From positions 1-45,434 of the forward strand of contig DASPTT010000001.1 in assembly GCA_035623275.1 (NCBI GenBank): a stretch of 45,434 nucleotides of DNA. Direction: 5' to 3'. The first letter of the stretch is position 1, and every line of letters starts with the position of its first letter. Both the position numbers and the translations under genes were made by a program. The notes beneath the pieces were generated by a model that saw only the letters and a list, made by a program, of their open reading frames with translations, was not told the origin of the DNA and ran no database searches. This DNA comes from DASPTT01 sp035623275. Lineage in GTDB: Bacteria; Actinomycetota; Acidimicrobiia; Acidimicrobiales; UBA8190. Below are positions 6,888 to 15,468 of this stretch, in pieces.

Positions 6888-8414
6888 ATGACCTCGACGA
6901 CCTCGGCCGTCGTCGGGCACTACCGCCTCGTCCGGCTGGTCGGCCGAGGTGGGATGTCCGAGGTGCATCAGGCCGTCGACGAGCGCACCGGTGCCACCGT
7001 CGCGCTCAAGATCGTCCGCTCGGCGGACCCGGCCCTAGGCCGTCGCCTGACGCAGGAGGCGCGCGTGCTCGAGCACCTGTCGCACCCGAACCTGGTGCGG
7101 CTCCTGGACTCGGGGCTCGTCGACGGTGCGGCCTACCTGGTGATGGTGCTGGTCGAGGGACCGACCCTGGCAGAGTTCGTCGCCCGGCACGGGACGCGGG
7201 CCATGCGCCCGGAGCACACCGCCGTCATGGGCATGCAGCTGGCCGGGGCGCTCGCCTACGTCCACGCCCAGGGCATCGTCCATCGCGACGTGAAGCCCTC
7301 CAACATCCTGCTCAACGGCGACGGCCGCGCCATGGTCGGGGACTTCGGCATCTCGCGGCTCGTGGACGCGTCGACGATCACGGTGGCGGGGACGACCCTG
7401 GGCACGGTCGCGTACATGGCGCCCGAACAACTCGAGGACCACCAGGTCGGGCCGGGCGCCGACGTCTGGTCACTGGGCATCGTGCTGCTCGAGTGCCTCA
7501 CGGGCCGGCGCGTCTACGACGGCCCACCGGGGACCGTCGTGGCGCGGCGGCTGGCGGCACCCGTGCCGCTGCCGGCCGACCTCCCCGTGGCGTGGCGCCT
7601 GCTGCTCGTGGGGATGCTCGACCACCGGCCCGAGGCGCGCCTCGATGCCGCCTCGGTCGCCGCGCTGTTGGCCACCGCACCCTTCCGCGCGCCATGGGAC
7701 CGGGCCGAGCAACCGCCCCGAACCGGTGTGCCGAGCGCGCCCGGGGCCGTCGCCCACGTGCCCGACCTCACCGCGTTGGCCGCCGCCCCGGCGGGCACGA
7801 GCCTCACCGGTGCCCTCGGCACGCTCGTGGCGTCCGCCGGACCGTCACCCGGGTCCGTCACCCACGGCTGGCGCGCCCGCCGGGCCCTGTTCGCCGCGGT
7901 GGCGGTCGGCCTGGCCGCGGCACTCGTCGCCGCGGCCGTCGTGACGGTGGTCACCCTGCGACCGCATCGATCGACCGCGGCGCACAGCCCGGCGTCGACG
8001 AGCTCCTCGACGACCACCACCTCCACCACCACGCCGTCGACGACCACCACGACCGTGCCCGACGGGGCCTCCGCGCTCGGCGCGCTGGTCCACGACGTCG
8101 CCGCCGACGTCGACGCCGGCACCATCGACCCGCCGACCGCGGCGGCGATCTCGGCCGACGCCCAACGGGCGGTCGACGACCAGGCCGCGGGCAACGACGA
8201 CCGGGCCGCCAACGACCTCCAGCAGGCGTCCGGCATCGTCAGCGACGGTGCTGCCTCGGGATCGATCAGCGACGGCGCGGCCACGGCGCTCCAGGCCGAC
8301 CTGGCCGACTTGGCCGGGACGCTGGGGGTGCGCACCCCCACCACCACGACCTCGCCCTTTGCGCAGACGGCGGGCGGCAACCCGCGCCCAGGAACCGCGG
8401 ATCAGGGCGGCTGA
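6888..8414 (+). CDS. Transmembrane Ser/Thr protein kinase (Hanks type)
   Basis: A 508-residue membrane kinase. The N-terminal catalytic domain (about 10-265) has the glycine loop GRGGMSEV (19-26), catalytic K41, helix-C E57, HRDVKPSN (132-139), D152-F-G and the APE motif at 178-180, with several Thr in the activation loop (160-173), so it should be active. A ~60-residue linker leads to one hydrophobic helix (about 325-355). The extracellular part is a Ser/Thr-rich stretch followed by a ~90-residue Ala/Asp-rich helical segment (ALGALVHDVAADVDAG onward). There are no PASTA repeats, so the ligand is unclear. The gene is probably leaderless. A secreted coiled-coil protein follows in the same direction after 73 bp, consistent with an envelope-sensing role. 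Confidence 0.93.
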   Translation: MTSTTSAVVGHYRLVRLVGRGGMSEVHQAVDERTGATVALKIVRSADPALGRRLTQEARVLEHLSHPNLVRLLDSGLVDGAAYLVMVLVEGPTLAEFVARHGTRAMRPEHTAVMGMQLAGALAYVHAQGIVHRDVKPSNILLNGDGRAMVGDFGISRLVDASTITVAGTTLGTVAYMAPEQLEDHQVGPGADVWSLGIVLLECLTGRRVYDGPPGTVVARRLAAPVPLPADLPVAWRLLLVGMLDHRPEARLDAASVAALLATAPFRAPWDRAEQPPRTGVPSAPGAVAHVPDLTALAAAPAGTSLTGALGTLVASAGPSPGSVTHGWRARRALFAAVAVGLAAALVAAAVVTVVTLRPHRSTAAHSPASTSSSTTTTSTTTPSTTTTTVPDGASALGALVHDVAADVDAGTIDPPTAAAISADAQRAVDDQAAGNDDRAANDLQQASGIVSDGAASGSISDGAATALQADLADLAGTLGVRTPTTTTSPFAQTAGGNPRPGTADQGG

Positions 8415-8487
8415 GCCGGCCGCGGCCCGAGGGCCGGTGCGGGTACTGGCCCCGGGCCGGGCATCTCCGATATCGTGATCGGCCGTT

Positions 8488-9741
8488 ATGCCCGAAGACG
8501 GCGACGTTCAGGGCACTGCGGGCCCGACGGACGCGGCGCGCGGCTCGCGTCTCGTGCGCCTGGCCGCCGCCGGCGGGCTCGGCGCAGCAGTGCTGATCAC
8601 CCTGGCCTCTGCCCCCGCGTCGGGTGACGTGGCCTCGGACCAGGCCCAGATCACACAGCTCGAGCAGAAGATCGCGCAGGACGGCGCCCAGGTCGAGGAC
8701 CTCGTCGCCGAGTACAACCACGCGCAGGCGCAGCTGGACGCGCTGAACAGCGAGGTGGCCACCGGCCAGGCCCAGCTGGCGGCCGACCGCCAGGTGGAGG
8801 CGCGAGCCATCGCCAACCTGCGGTCGATCGCCCTGCAGGGGTACATGAGCGCGGGAGAGGGCGAACCGTCGCTGGCGCTCTTCAGTCCCGGGAACGACGT
8901 GATGAGCGCGCAGGCCGAGTACACCTCGCTCGCCGAGGGCCATCTCAACACGGCCGTCGACGCGGTGCGCCTCGACGAGCATCGGACGCAGATGACGCAG
9001 TCGCAGCTGAGCCAGGCACAGGCGCAGGCCGCGGCCGCCGTGACCCAGCTCGCCGACGATCGCCAGGCCGCGCAGGGCGCGATGAACCGCGACAGCGCGC
9101 TGCTCGCCGGCGTCAAGGGCAATCTCCAGACGCTGCTGGCGGCGGCCGCCGCCCAGGCGGCCGCCGCCGAGCGGGCCAAGGAGGAGGCGATGGTCCCCAA
9201 GACCCCGCTGACGTCGGCCCAACCCGCCCCGCCGGTCACCTTCCATCCGTCGCCGGGCTCCTACGCCAACCCCCTGCGCGGGATCGCCGCGCTCAACCCC
9301 GAGCGCATCGACCAGGGGGTGGACTACAGCGGCTACGGGCCGATCTACGCCATCGGCGACGGCGTGGTCATGAGCACCTCCAACGGCGGGTGGCCCGGTG
9401 GCACCTTCATCGCCTACCGGCTCTCCGACGGCCCCGCCTCGGGGCTGGTGGTCTACGCGGCCGAGGACATCAACCCCACGGTGTCGGTCGGGCAGACCGT
9501 GACGGCGGCGACGCAGATCGGCACCGTCTACGAGGGCCCCAGCGGCATCGAGACGGGATGGTCGAACCCCGACGCCAACGGCACCACGATGGCCAACGAC
9601 TACGGGCAGTTCAACGGGTCGAATTCGACCGCCTTCGGCGCCAACTTCTCCCAGCTGCTGGCATCGCTGGGGGCGCCGCCGGGGATCCTCCAGAACGACC
9701 CGCCCACCGGCACCCTGCCGCCGGGCTGGCCCACCTGGTAG
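8488..9741 (+). CDS. Secreted coiled-coil protein with degenerate M23-like domain
   Basis: A 417-residue exported protein. A long N-region and hydrophobic core (about 22-45) form a signal peptide or membrane anchor. Residues 50-240 are an Ala/Gln/Glu-rich helical hairpin like the N-terminal coiled coils of CwlO/RipA-type cell-wall hydrolases. The C-terminal ~150 residues resemble the beta-domain of M23/LytM peptidases (GVDYSGYGPIYAIGDGVV, VSVGQTVTAATQIGTVYEG), but the zinc ligands are missing: the HxGxD motif is QGVD and no HxH remains. It is therefore more likely a regulator or wall-binding protein than an endopeptidase. TATCGT at 8471-8476 could be its -10. It follows the kinase gene and converges with the cyclic-nucleotide-binding gene. 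Confidence 0.75.
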   Translation: MPEDGDVQGTAGPTDAARGSRLVRLAAAGGLGAAVLITLASAPASGDVASDQAQITQLEQKIAQDGAQVEDLVAEYNHAQAQLDALNSEVATGQAQLAADRQVEARAIANLRSIALQGYMSAGEGEPSLALFSPGNDVMSAQAEYTSLAEGHLNTAVDAVRLDEHRTQMTQSQLSQAQAQAAAAVTQLADDRQAAQGAMNRDSALLAGVKGNLQTLLAAAAAQAAAAERAKEEAMVPKTPLTSAQPAPPVTFHPSPGSYANPLRGIAALNPERIDQGVDYSGYGPIYAIGDGVVMSTSNGGWPGGTFIAYRLSDGPASGLVVYAAEDINPTVSVGQTVTAATQIGTVYEGPSGIETGWSNPDANGTTMANDYGQFNGSNSTAFGANFSQLLASLGAPPGILQNDPPTGTLPPGWPTW

Positions 9742-9776
9742 GCGCCGGGTCGCACGTCGCCCGAGACCGGGCCCGA

Positions 9777-10217
9777 TCAGACCGGTGCGACGAGCGTCAG
9801 CCGGTTGGCGGCGCGGAGGCGCTGTGCCATCGACACCAGCATCCGGTTGGCGATCGACGGGGCCACCTCGATAAGCGCCTCGAACTCGAAGCGGTTGAGC
9901 ACGAGCACCTCCATGTCGGTCCGCGCCACGACCGTGGCCGTCCGGGGCCCGCCGTCGAGGAGGGCGACCTCGCCGAAGAACTCGCCGACGCCGAAGCGCG
10001 CCACCTCGGCACCCCCGACGAAGCACGACGCCTCGCCCGACAGGACCAGCACCATCTCGGCGCCGCGCCGTCCCGCCACGACGAGCCGGCGACCCTCGCC
10101 GACCCGCACCCGGGTGCCGAGCGTGCGCAGCCGTCTCAGCTCGTTCGGCCGGCAGTCGGCGAAGAGCGGCAGCTGCGAGAGCTCCTGTTCGATGCTGACC
10201 TCGGTCTTCCTGCGCAC
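9777..10217 (-). CDS. Cyclic-nucleotide-binding domain protein (no HTH)
   Basis: A 146-residue protein consisting almost wholly of a Crp/Fnr-type cyclic nucleotide-binding domain. The phosphate-binding cassette is visible in FGVGEFFGEVALLDGGPRT, followed by ATVVARTDMEVLVLNR. After it comes only a short helix (IANRMLVSMAQRLRAAN), with no winged-helix DNA-binding domain, so this is a stand-alone sensor rather than a Crp-like regulator. The GTG at 10215-10217 is preferred: AGGTGG lies seven bases upstream and the reading begins just before the family fold (RRKTEVSIEQELSQLPLF). A longer frame reaches 10361 but its extra residues look non-coding. It diverges from the diguanylate cyclase gene and may work with it in nucleotide second-messenger signalling. 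Confidence 0.85.
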   Translation of the reverse strand: MRRKTEVSIEQELSQLPLFADCRPNELRRLRTLGTRVRVGEGRRLVVAGRRGAEMVLVLSGEASCFVGGAEVARFGVGEFFGEVALLDGGPRTATVVARTDMEVLVLNRFEFEALIEVAPSIANRMLVSMAQRLRAANRLTLVAPV

Positions 10218-10295
10218 GCGCCATCCACCTCGCAGATCGATGTACCTCGCCCACGGTACCGGCCGGTCGTTACGAGCAGATGAATCGGACGCGAA

Positions 10296-10315
10296 CACGA
10301 GAGGAACATCTCGTG
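10296..10315. promoter_or_regulatory. Inverted repeat in a divergent control region
   Basis: CACGAGA, 6 bp, TCTCGTG is a perfect 7-bp-arm dyad near the middle of the 206-bp region between the cyclic-nucleotide-binding and GGDEF genes. Its size suits a dimeric regulator. Which regulator binds is unknown. Confidence 0.4.
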
Positions 10316-10410
10316 ACGGCGACCGCACCGCGTGACCGCCCTGGAAGTCCACACGCGACACCCCTTCGTTCGCCAGTGCAACCCATCAGCGTCCGGGGAT
10401 CTCCGTCGGG

Positions 10411-10416
10411 CACAAT
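10411..10416 (+). promoter_or_regulatory. -10-like box CACAAT before the GGDEF gene
   Basis: CACAAT is followed by 7 bp and then the ATG at 10424, without a ribosome binding site, matching the arrangement at 3173. This supports the short form of the protein and a leaderless transcript. Confidence 0.4.
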
Positions 10417-10423
10417 GGTGCGC

Positions 10424-11428
10424 ATGCCGGCGGGGGGCGACGGGCAACCCGACCGGGCGGAGGTGACCCGGCGACCAGGCAGGGCCCTCGTGGAGCACGC
10501 CTTCGTTCCCTTCTACATCGCCGCGGTCCTGGCGCAGCTCTCTGGCCTGCTCGACGTCCCACTCACGCGGCCATGGGCCTACGTGTCGAGCACGGTCCTG
10601 CTGGTCGTGGCGTTCGTCCTGACCCTCCGGCTCGGCCAACCCCGGTGGCTCGTCGCCGCTTCCCCACTGCTCTACGTCGCCTCCGCCACGCTGCTGATCC
10701 TGTCCCAGAGGGAGGTGTCCACCGGCCTCTCCGTGGTCCTCCTGGTCCCGGTCGTGTCGGTGGCAGTCCACGGCTCGAAGGGTCTCTCGGCACTGACGAC
10801 GGCCGCGGTCCTGCTCGCCCTCGTCGTCATCTCGGCGGATCGGCACCTTGGCTGGCTCGTCACCCTGCGTCTAGTGGTGCTCTGGGCCATTGTCGCCCTC
10901 GTGCTCTCCGTCGCCATCCATGGGTACCGCGACCACCTGCGCGCCGTCCACGCGAATCTTCGGCGCCTGGCAGTGACCGATCCCCTGACAGGCTTGGCAA
11001 ACCGACGAGGCTTCGCAGAAGGCGTTGCCCGACGCCGGGGTCGCCTTCCGTTCGTCCTGCTCTCCATCGACGTCGACGCCCTCAAGGAGTTCAACGACGC
11101 ACACGGTCACGAGGTGGGCGACGCGCTCCTCGTCGCGGTGGCTCGCGCCTGCGAGGGGGCAGCGCGTGCGGGCGACGTCGTGGCTCGGGTGGGCGGCGAC
11201 GAGTTCGCCGTCTTCGTCGCCGACGCCACCCCCGACGACGGGATCGTCGTCGCCCGGCGCATGGGAGAAGCGATCGGCACCCTGCTCGTGAAGGGCCGAC
11301 CGGCCCGGGCCAGCATCGGCATGGCCGCGGGCAACTCCGACGACGACCCGGATCTCGTCCTCCGCGACGCCGACGCTGACATGTACCGGCTCAAACGACG
11401 GAGTGGGGCACCCGAGTCACCGGGGTGA
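10424..11428 (+). CDS. Membrane diguanylate cyclase (GGDEF)
   Basis: A 334-residue protein predicted to make cyclic di-GMP from two GTP. Residues 20-170 hold five or six hydrophobic helices with no recognisable periplasmic sensor. The catalytic domain spans about 180-330: DPLTGLANRRGF (186-197), the active-site GGDEF at 257-261, and an intact inhibitory I-site R248-A-G-D251 exactly five residues upstream, so feedback inhibition by product is expected. There is no EAL domain. The chosen ATG follows a -10-like CACAAT; an upstream in-frame ATG at 10280 would run through the dyad at 10296-10315. It converges with the membrane glycosyltransferase gene, 61 bp between stops. Confidence 0.92.
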   Translation: MPAGGDGQPDRAEVTRRPGRALVEHAFVPFYIAAVLAQLSGLLDVPLTRPWAYVSSTVLLVVAFVLTLRLGQPRWLVAASPLLYVASATLLILSQREVSTGLSVVLLVPVVSVAVHGSKGLSALTTAAVLLALVVISADRHLGWLVTLRLVVLWAIVALVLSVAIHGYRDHLRAVHANLRRLAVTDPLTGLANRRGFAEGVARRRGRLPFVLLSIDVDALKEFNDAHGHEVGDALLVAVARACEGAARAGDVVARVGGDEFAVFVADATPDDGIVVARRMGEAIGTLLVKGRPARASIGMAAGNSDDDPDLVLRDADADMYRLKRRSGAPESPG

Positions 11429-11489
11429 CGATCGAGCTGCGCACACCGCGCCCCTGGTCAGGGAGCTGGGCGGGCCGGGGAGGTGCGGG

Positions 11490-13118
11490 TCAGCGGGCGG
11501 CTGACGGGGCCGGGATCAGGCACGTGGCGGGCTCGCACACGTGCAGATCGACGCCGTCGAACCACAGGTAGAGCGGATTCGGCGCCGGCGCCGGGGTGAG
11601 CAGGACATCCGTGCCCAGCCCACGCGCCAGCCTTCCGCCGGGCGCCGGTCCGTAGACGCAACCGGAGGTGGAGATCCCCCGTCCGCTCTCGGGCGTGTCG
11701 AAGGGGAGGTCGGGCGTGGCATGAGCGAGCACCTGGCCCCCCGGCTGACCCGAGAACCGCACCGGCTGCGCCGTCCGCGTCTCGACGACGGAGGGCGCGC
11801 ACACCAGGACCGTCAGGTGGGGACGGCCGGACCTGGCCATCGCCTCGGCGAAGCCGGCGCCGAAGAGCCGCGCGGACCGGTAGGAGTCGGGCACGTTCAA
11901 CAGGACCACCGTGCCGCGCTTGGGGGTCAATCGCAGCGCGTCGGCCACCACCCGGTCGCGGATCGTGCCGGCCGTCACGTAATCGAGCGACTCCACCAGG
12001 CACAGGCCGAGCGCGACCACGGCGAGGGCACCCATGGCCCATCGTCCCAGACGCATGTCGAGAAGGGGTGCAGCGACGGCTGCGAACACGAGCGCGGTTC
12101 CCACCGACGGGAGGTAGAGCAGACGCTCGCCGTTGGCGGTGTTGAGGTTCACGGCGTTGTTGTAGAGGGGGACGAGGGACACCACGAACCACAGCGCACC
12201 GACCACGAGCAGCCGCTTCCGGGTGCCGTCGGAGCTCCGGAACGTCAGGAACGCTCCGAGCACGAGCAGCGCGCCCACCACGAGCGGCACGCCGAGGAGC
12301 GCGGGGTGCCTGAGCACGAGCAGGTGAGAGGTCGAGGCGGTCGCGATGAGATAGGAGGCGACCACGACGACGAACCGGTGCGCGCCGAACGGCTCGGTGA
12401 CGTCGTTACCCAGGCCGTGGACGACGACGATCCGCACGACGAAGACGGCGGCCAGCGCCACCGTGAGGGCCACGATCCCCGCCACCCGCCTGCGCCGGAG
12501 CGAGGGGTCCTCGATCGTCCACCGCGCGGCCACCAACACGACGGCCAGGGCGGGCAGGGCGAAAGCGGTCTCCTTCGACAGCGCGGCAGCGACACCGGAT
12601 GCGACGCAGACGACGAGACCCCACGCCGGCGCGCCCTCGGCGGTGAGCGCCGCCAGCGAGCCCAGCGCCAGGACCCCGGCGATCACGTCGGTCGAGCCGG
12701 CGTTCCAGGCGACCGCCTCCCCGTGACGGGGATAGAGCGCAAAGGCGACACCGGCGAGGACGGCGACCCGGCGCGCCGCGAAGCGCCCGGCGATCACGAT
12801 CACGAGGACCGCGCTCGCCGCGTAGAGCACGATGTTGAGCGCGTGGTGGGCCACAGCACTGTCCGAGGAGATCCAGTTGAGGGCGCCCATCACGACGACC
12901 CAGATCGGGCGGTAGGGATGGCCTTGCGTGCCCCCGATGTCGGTGCGCACGAACGCCTGCCAGGGCAGGTGCAGCACGCTCGTGGTGCGCAGCATCACGA
13001 AGTCGTCCGCGAGGAAGCCGGCCCAGAGCGACGGGAAGAAGGCCACCACGGCGGCAGCAGGAGCCAGGATCCACGCGAGGCCGCGCAGAGGCTTCGCCTG
13101 CGTCGCCGGGCGCACCAC
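11490..13118 (-). CDS. GT-C-like polytopic membrane glycosyltransferase
   Basis: A 542-residue membrane protein with about 10-12 hydrophobic helices. The first extracytoplasmic loop has an acidic pair in a GFLADDFVML context, placed as in GT-C enzymes that use lipid-linked sugar donors. It continues with HPYRPIWVVVMGALNW and ALYPRHGEAVAWNAGSTD, similar to the membrane half of TMTC/PMT-type proteins, but no TPR repeats follow. The C-terminal ~150 residues, after the last helix, form a soluble domain with four Cys. The donor and acceptor are unknown. The GTG start lies 8 bp after a TAGGAT box with no ribosome binding site. It diverges from a second GT-C-like gene. Confidence 0.7.
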   Translation of the reverse strand: MVRPATQAKPLRGLAWILAPAAAVVAFFPSLWAGFLADDFVMLRTTSVLHLPWQAFVRTDIGGTQGHPYRPIWVVVMGALNWISSDSAVAHHALNIVLYAASAVLVIVIAGRFAARRVAVLAGVAFALYPRHGEAVAWNAGSTDVIAGVLALGSLAALTAEGAPAWGLVVCVASGVAAALSKETAFALPALAVVLVAARWTIEDPSLRRRRVAGIVALTVALAAVFVVRIVVVHGLGNDVTEPFGAHRFVVVVASYLIATASTSHLLVLRHPALLGVPLVVGALLVLGAFLTFRSSDGTRKRLLVVGALWFVVSLVPLYNNAVNLNTANGERLLYLPSVGTALVFAAVAAPLLDMRLGRWAMGALAVVALGLCLVESLDYVTAGTIRDRVVADALRLTPKRGTVVLLNVPDSYRSARLFGAGFAEAMARSGRPHLTVLVCAPSVVETRTAQPVRFSGQPGGQVLAHATPDLPFDTPESGRGISTSGCVYGPAPGGRLARGLGTDVLLTPAPAPNPLYLWFDGVDLHVCEPATCLIPAPSAAR

Positions 13119-13126
13119 GGGCGGTG

Positions 13127-13132
13127 ATCCTA
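13127..13132 (-). promoter_or_regulatory. -10 box TAGGAT for a leaderless glycosyltransferase transcript
   Basis: On the minus strand TAGGAT is followed by 8 bp and then the GTG at 13118. There is no purine-rich ribosome binding site in between. Confidence 0.45.
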
Positions 13133-13233
13133 ACCAGCCCGGCCTCGCGGGCAGGCAATGCCAGACTTCGGCTCAACTGTCGTACCCTGCACGGGGCAGG
13201 ACGGACAGGGCAACCGAACGGCGAGCACTCCTG

Positions 13234-14445
13234 ATGGCGCAGACTTCACGGGCGTACCACGACCACCCGCAGTCGGCCGAGCGTCCGCGCCGCGAGCCCG
13301 GGGCCGGCGCCACCGGCTGGGTGCGCTCGTGCATGCCTGCCGTGCGCGAATCGCTCGCCGCCGTCTGGTTGCCCTGGGTGATCGCCAGGGTGGTGACGCT
13401 GCTCGCCCTGGCCCTGGCGAAGTTCGAGGTCAGGACGCTTCGGATCACCGAGCCCAAGGCGGTACAGAGCGCGCACCAGGGGCTCCTCACCGCGGACGCG
13501 GCGTGGTATCGGCTCATCGCGATGCACGGCTACGGCACCCCGCGCACGAGCCTCCGCTTCTTCCCCCTCATGCCGCTCGTGACACGGGGCGTCACCGACG
13601 TCACCCACCTCCCCACCGGCGCAGCCCTGCTCGTCGTCTCGAACGTCTGTGCGCTCGGCGCGACGATGCTCGTGTACGGCCTCGCCCGGCACGAGCTGCG
13701 CGACGTGGCGTCCGCCCGGCGGGCCGCGTGGATCTTCAGCCTGGTACCTCCGGCCTTCGTATTGGTCATGGGGTATTCCGAGTCGCTCTTCATCCTGCTC
13801 GCCGCGGCGGCTTTCCTCTGTCTGCGCCGTCGGCTCTGGGCATGGTCGGCCCTCTGGGGCTTCCTGGCCGGCGCGTGCCGGCCGATCGGGTTCCTCCTGG
13901 CGATCCCCGCCGTCATCGAAGGGGCCCGAGGATGGCGGGGACCGGACCGGCGGTCCAAGGGCACGCGGGCCGTGGCGGTCCTCGCGCCGATCGCCGGTTG
14001 CCTGGCGTACCTGGCATGGGCGGGCGCGGTATTCGGCGACTTCTTCGCGCCCTTTCGCCTGCAACACCAGGGCGAACCGCCGTCGGTCTCCGCCGATCCC
14101 CTCGTCAACCTCTACCGTGACGCCAGGGACGCGCTGACCGGCGCCCACCTGGGGTCTGGCCTCCATCTGCCGTGGATCCTCCTCGGACTGACGCTCTCCG
14201 CCGTGGCGCTGGCGCGTCTGCCGTCCTCCTTCGGTGTCTACTCCCTGGGCGTGGTGCTGGTGGCATCGGTGACCGCCATCAACTTCGAGTCGTTCGAGCG
14301 CTACGCACTCAGCGCCTTCCCGCTCTGGATCGCGGCGAGCACGTTGACCAAGTCGCCTCGCGTGATGGTCACGGTGGTGGCGGTGAGCAGCGTCGGCCTC
14401 TTCGCCTATGCGCTCCTGGCCTTCCTCGGCGCCTACGTTCCGTAG
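13234..14445 (+). CDS. PIG-V-like membrane mannosyltransferase
   Basis: A 403-residue polytopic membrane protein. After a ~35-residue polar N-terminus, the first helix leads into a loop with the pattern TADAAWYRLIAMHGYG (87-101, D88) and then RFFPLMPLV. This D..WY..IA..GY...FFPL layout is typical of the bacterial PIG-V-like mannosyltransferase family (COG5542). Eight or more further helices follow, with an R/K-rich cytoplasmic loop near residue 235. It should transfer a sugar from a polyprenyl-phosphate donor outside the membrane. The ATG is the first clear start in the divergent region; TACCCT at 13183-13188 is a plausible -10. It is the divergent partner of the other GT-C-like gene, hinting at a shared glycan pathway. 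Confidence 0.8.
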   Translation: MAQTSRAYHDHPQSAERPRREPGAGATGWVRSCMPAVRESLAAVWLPWVIARVVTLLALALAKFEVRTLRITEPKAVQSAHQGLLTADAAWYRLIAMHGYGTPRTSLRFFPLMPLVTRGVTDVTHLPTGAALLVVSNVCALGATMLVYGLARHELRDVASARRAAWIFSLVPPAFVLVMGYSESLFILLAAAAFLCLRRRLWAWSALWGFLAGACRPIGFLLAIPAVIEGARGWRGPDRRSKGTRAVAVLAPIAGCLAYLAWAGAVFGDFFAPFRLQHQGEPPSVSADPLVNLYRDARDALTGAHLGSGLHLPWILLGLTLSAVALARLPSSFGVYSLGVVLVASVTAINFESFERYALSAFPLWIAASTLTKSPRVMVTVVAVSSVGLFAYALLAFLGAYVP

Positions 14446-14481
14446 CGCGTCCGGCGACGGCCGTCACCAGGGTGGCGACGG

Positions 14482-15468
14482 TCAGCCGTGCTGCCAGAAG
14501 CGGTTGAAGCCGCGCCGGACCCCGTCGAGCGCCACCTCGTCGAGCTCGGCCATGTCGTCGTCGTCCAGCGACCACCCGAGCGCGCCTGCGTTCTCCAGCG
14601 CCTGATCGCGGTTCTTCGCCCCCGGGATCGGCACCGCACCCTTGGCCATCACCCAGTTGAGGGCCACCTGCGACGGCCGCTTCCCCCCGTGCGCGTCGCC
14701 GATGCGCCGGAGCAGCGCCACCACGTCGTCGACCACGGACATCGGGTGCGTCGCGAAGGTGCGCCGGCCTGGCGGTGGGTTGGCGGCCGAGTACTTGCCC
14801 GTGAGCCGCCCCTGGCCGATGGGCGAGTAGGCGAGGGGGAGGACGCCGAGGTCGCGGCATGCCGCGAGCAGGCCGGAGGTCTCCGGGGCGCGGCGCAGCA
14901 GCGAGAATTCGACCTGGTTGGTGGCCAGGCGCAGGCCGCGGCGCTCCAGGGCGCGGGCGATGGCGGCCATCTCCTCGGCCGAGTAGTTCGAGACACCGAC
15001 CGCCTCGACCAGCCCCGCGTCGCTCGCCGCGGCAAGGGCGTCGGCCATGGCCTCGTGCGACCGAAGGCTGATGGGGCCGTGGATCTGGTACAGCCCGACC
15101 GACGCCAGCCCGAGGCGCCGCAGCGAGGCCCGCAGGGCCTTGAGCAGCGACGAGCGCACGAACACCTTCTGGGGGGAGGGCATGAACTTGGTGGCGATCA
15201 CCACCCCTCCGGCACGACCGGGGTCGCCGGCGAGCAGCGCGCCGATGATCCGCTCGCTCTCGCCGCGCCCGTAGACCTCGGCGGTGTCGAAGAGGGTGAT
15301 GCCCGCGTCGATGGAGGCCTCCCAGGCGTCATGGATCGTGGTGCGGGTCAACGAGGTGTCGTACCCTCCCATGCCCCAGGTCCCCTTGTCCCCCCAGGCC
15401 CAGGTCCCCACGCCCATCGGCGGGAAGACGACCCCGGACCCGGCGAGCTCGTGGCGTTCGGGGATCAC
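14482..15468 (-). CDS. Aldo/keto reductase
   Basis: A 328-residue NADPH-dependent aldo/keto reductase with the complete catalytic tetrad: D61 and Y66 (FDTAEVYGRGE), K94 (VIATKF) and H130 (LYQIHGP). The GVSNYS segment and the C-terminal cofactor-binding stretch (VPIPGAKNRDQALEN) are also present. It reduces an aldehyde or ketone or works in the opposite direction; the substrate is not apparent. The GTG start overlaps the stop of the preceding PhyH fragment by four bases (GTGA), so the two are translationally coupled. It is the last gene of the minus-strand operon and converges with the mannosyltransferase gene, 36 bp apart. Confidence 0.93.
   Translation of the reverse strand: MIPERHELAGSGVVFPPMGVGTWAWGDKGTWGMGGYDTSLTRTTIHDAWEASIDAGITLFDTAEVYGRGESERIIGALLAGDPGRAGGVVIATKFMPSPQKVFVRSSLLKALRASLRRLGLASVGLYQIHGPISLRSHEAMADALAAASDAGLVEAVGVSNYSAEEMAAIARALERRGLRLATNQVEFSLLRRAPETSGLLAACRDLGVLPLAYSPIGQGRLTGKYSAANPPPGRRTFATHPMSVVDDVVALLRRIGDAHGGKRPSQVALNWVMAKGAVPIPGAKNRDQALENAGALGWSLDDDDMAELDEVALDGVRRGFNRFWQHG

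Noticed and set aside
4119..6968. 949-residue minus-strand frame opposite the lipoprotein gene
   Set aside because: Its C-terminal part is a frame-shadow of the Gfo/Idh/MocA gene and the rest lies opposite the lipoprotein gene; codon composition is non-coding.
7990..8060. Repeat array in the kinase gene
   Set aside because: The ACC/TCG-rich stretch only encodes the Ser/Thr-rich extracellular linker; the units are irregular and it is not a CRISPR or DNA repeat element.
14446..14481. Hairpin between the mannosyltransferase and aldo/keto reductase genes
   Set aside because: The arms CCGTCACC and GGTGGCGACGG pair only with a bulge and a two-base loop; too weak to call a terminator.
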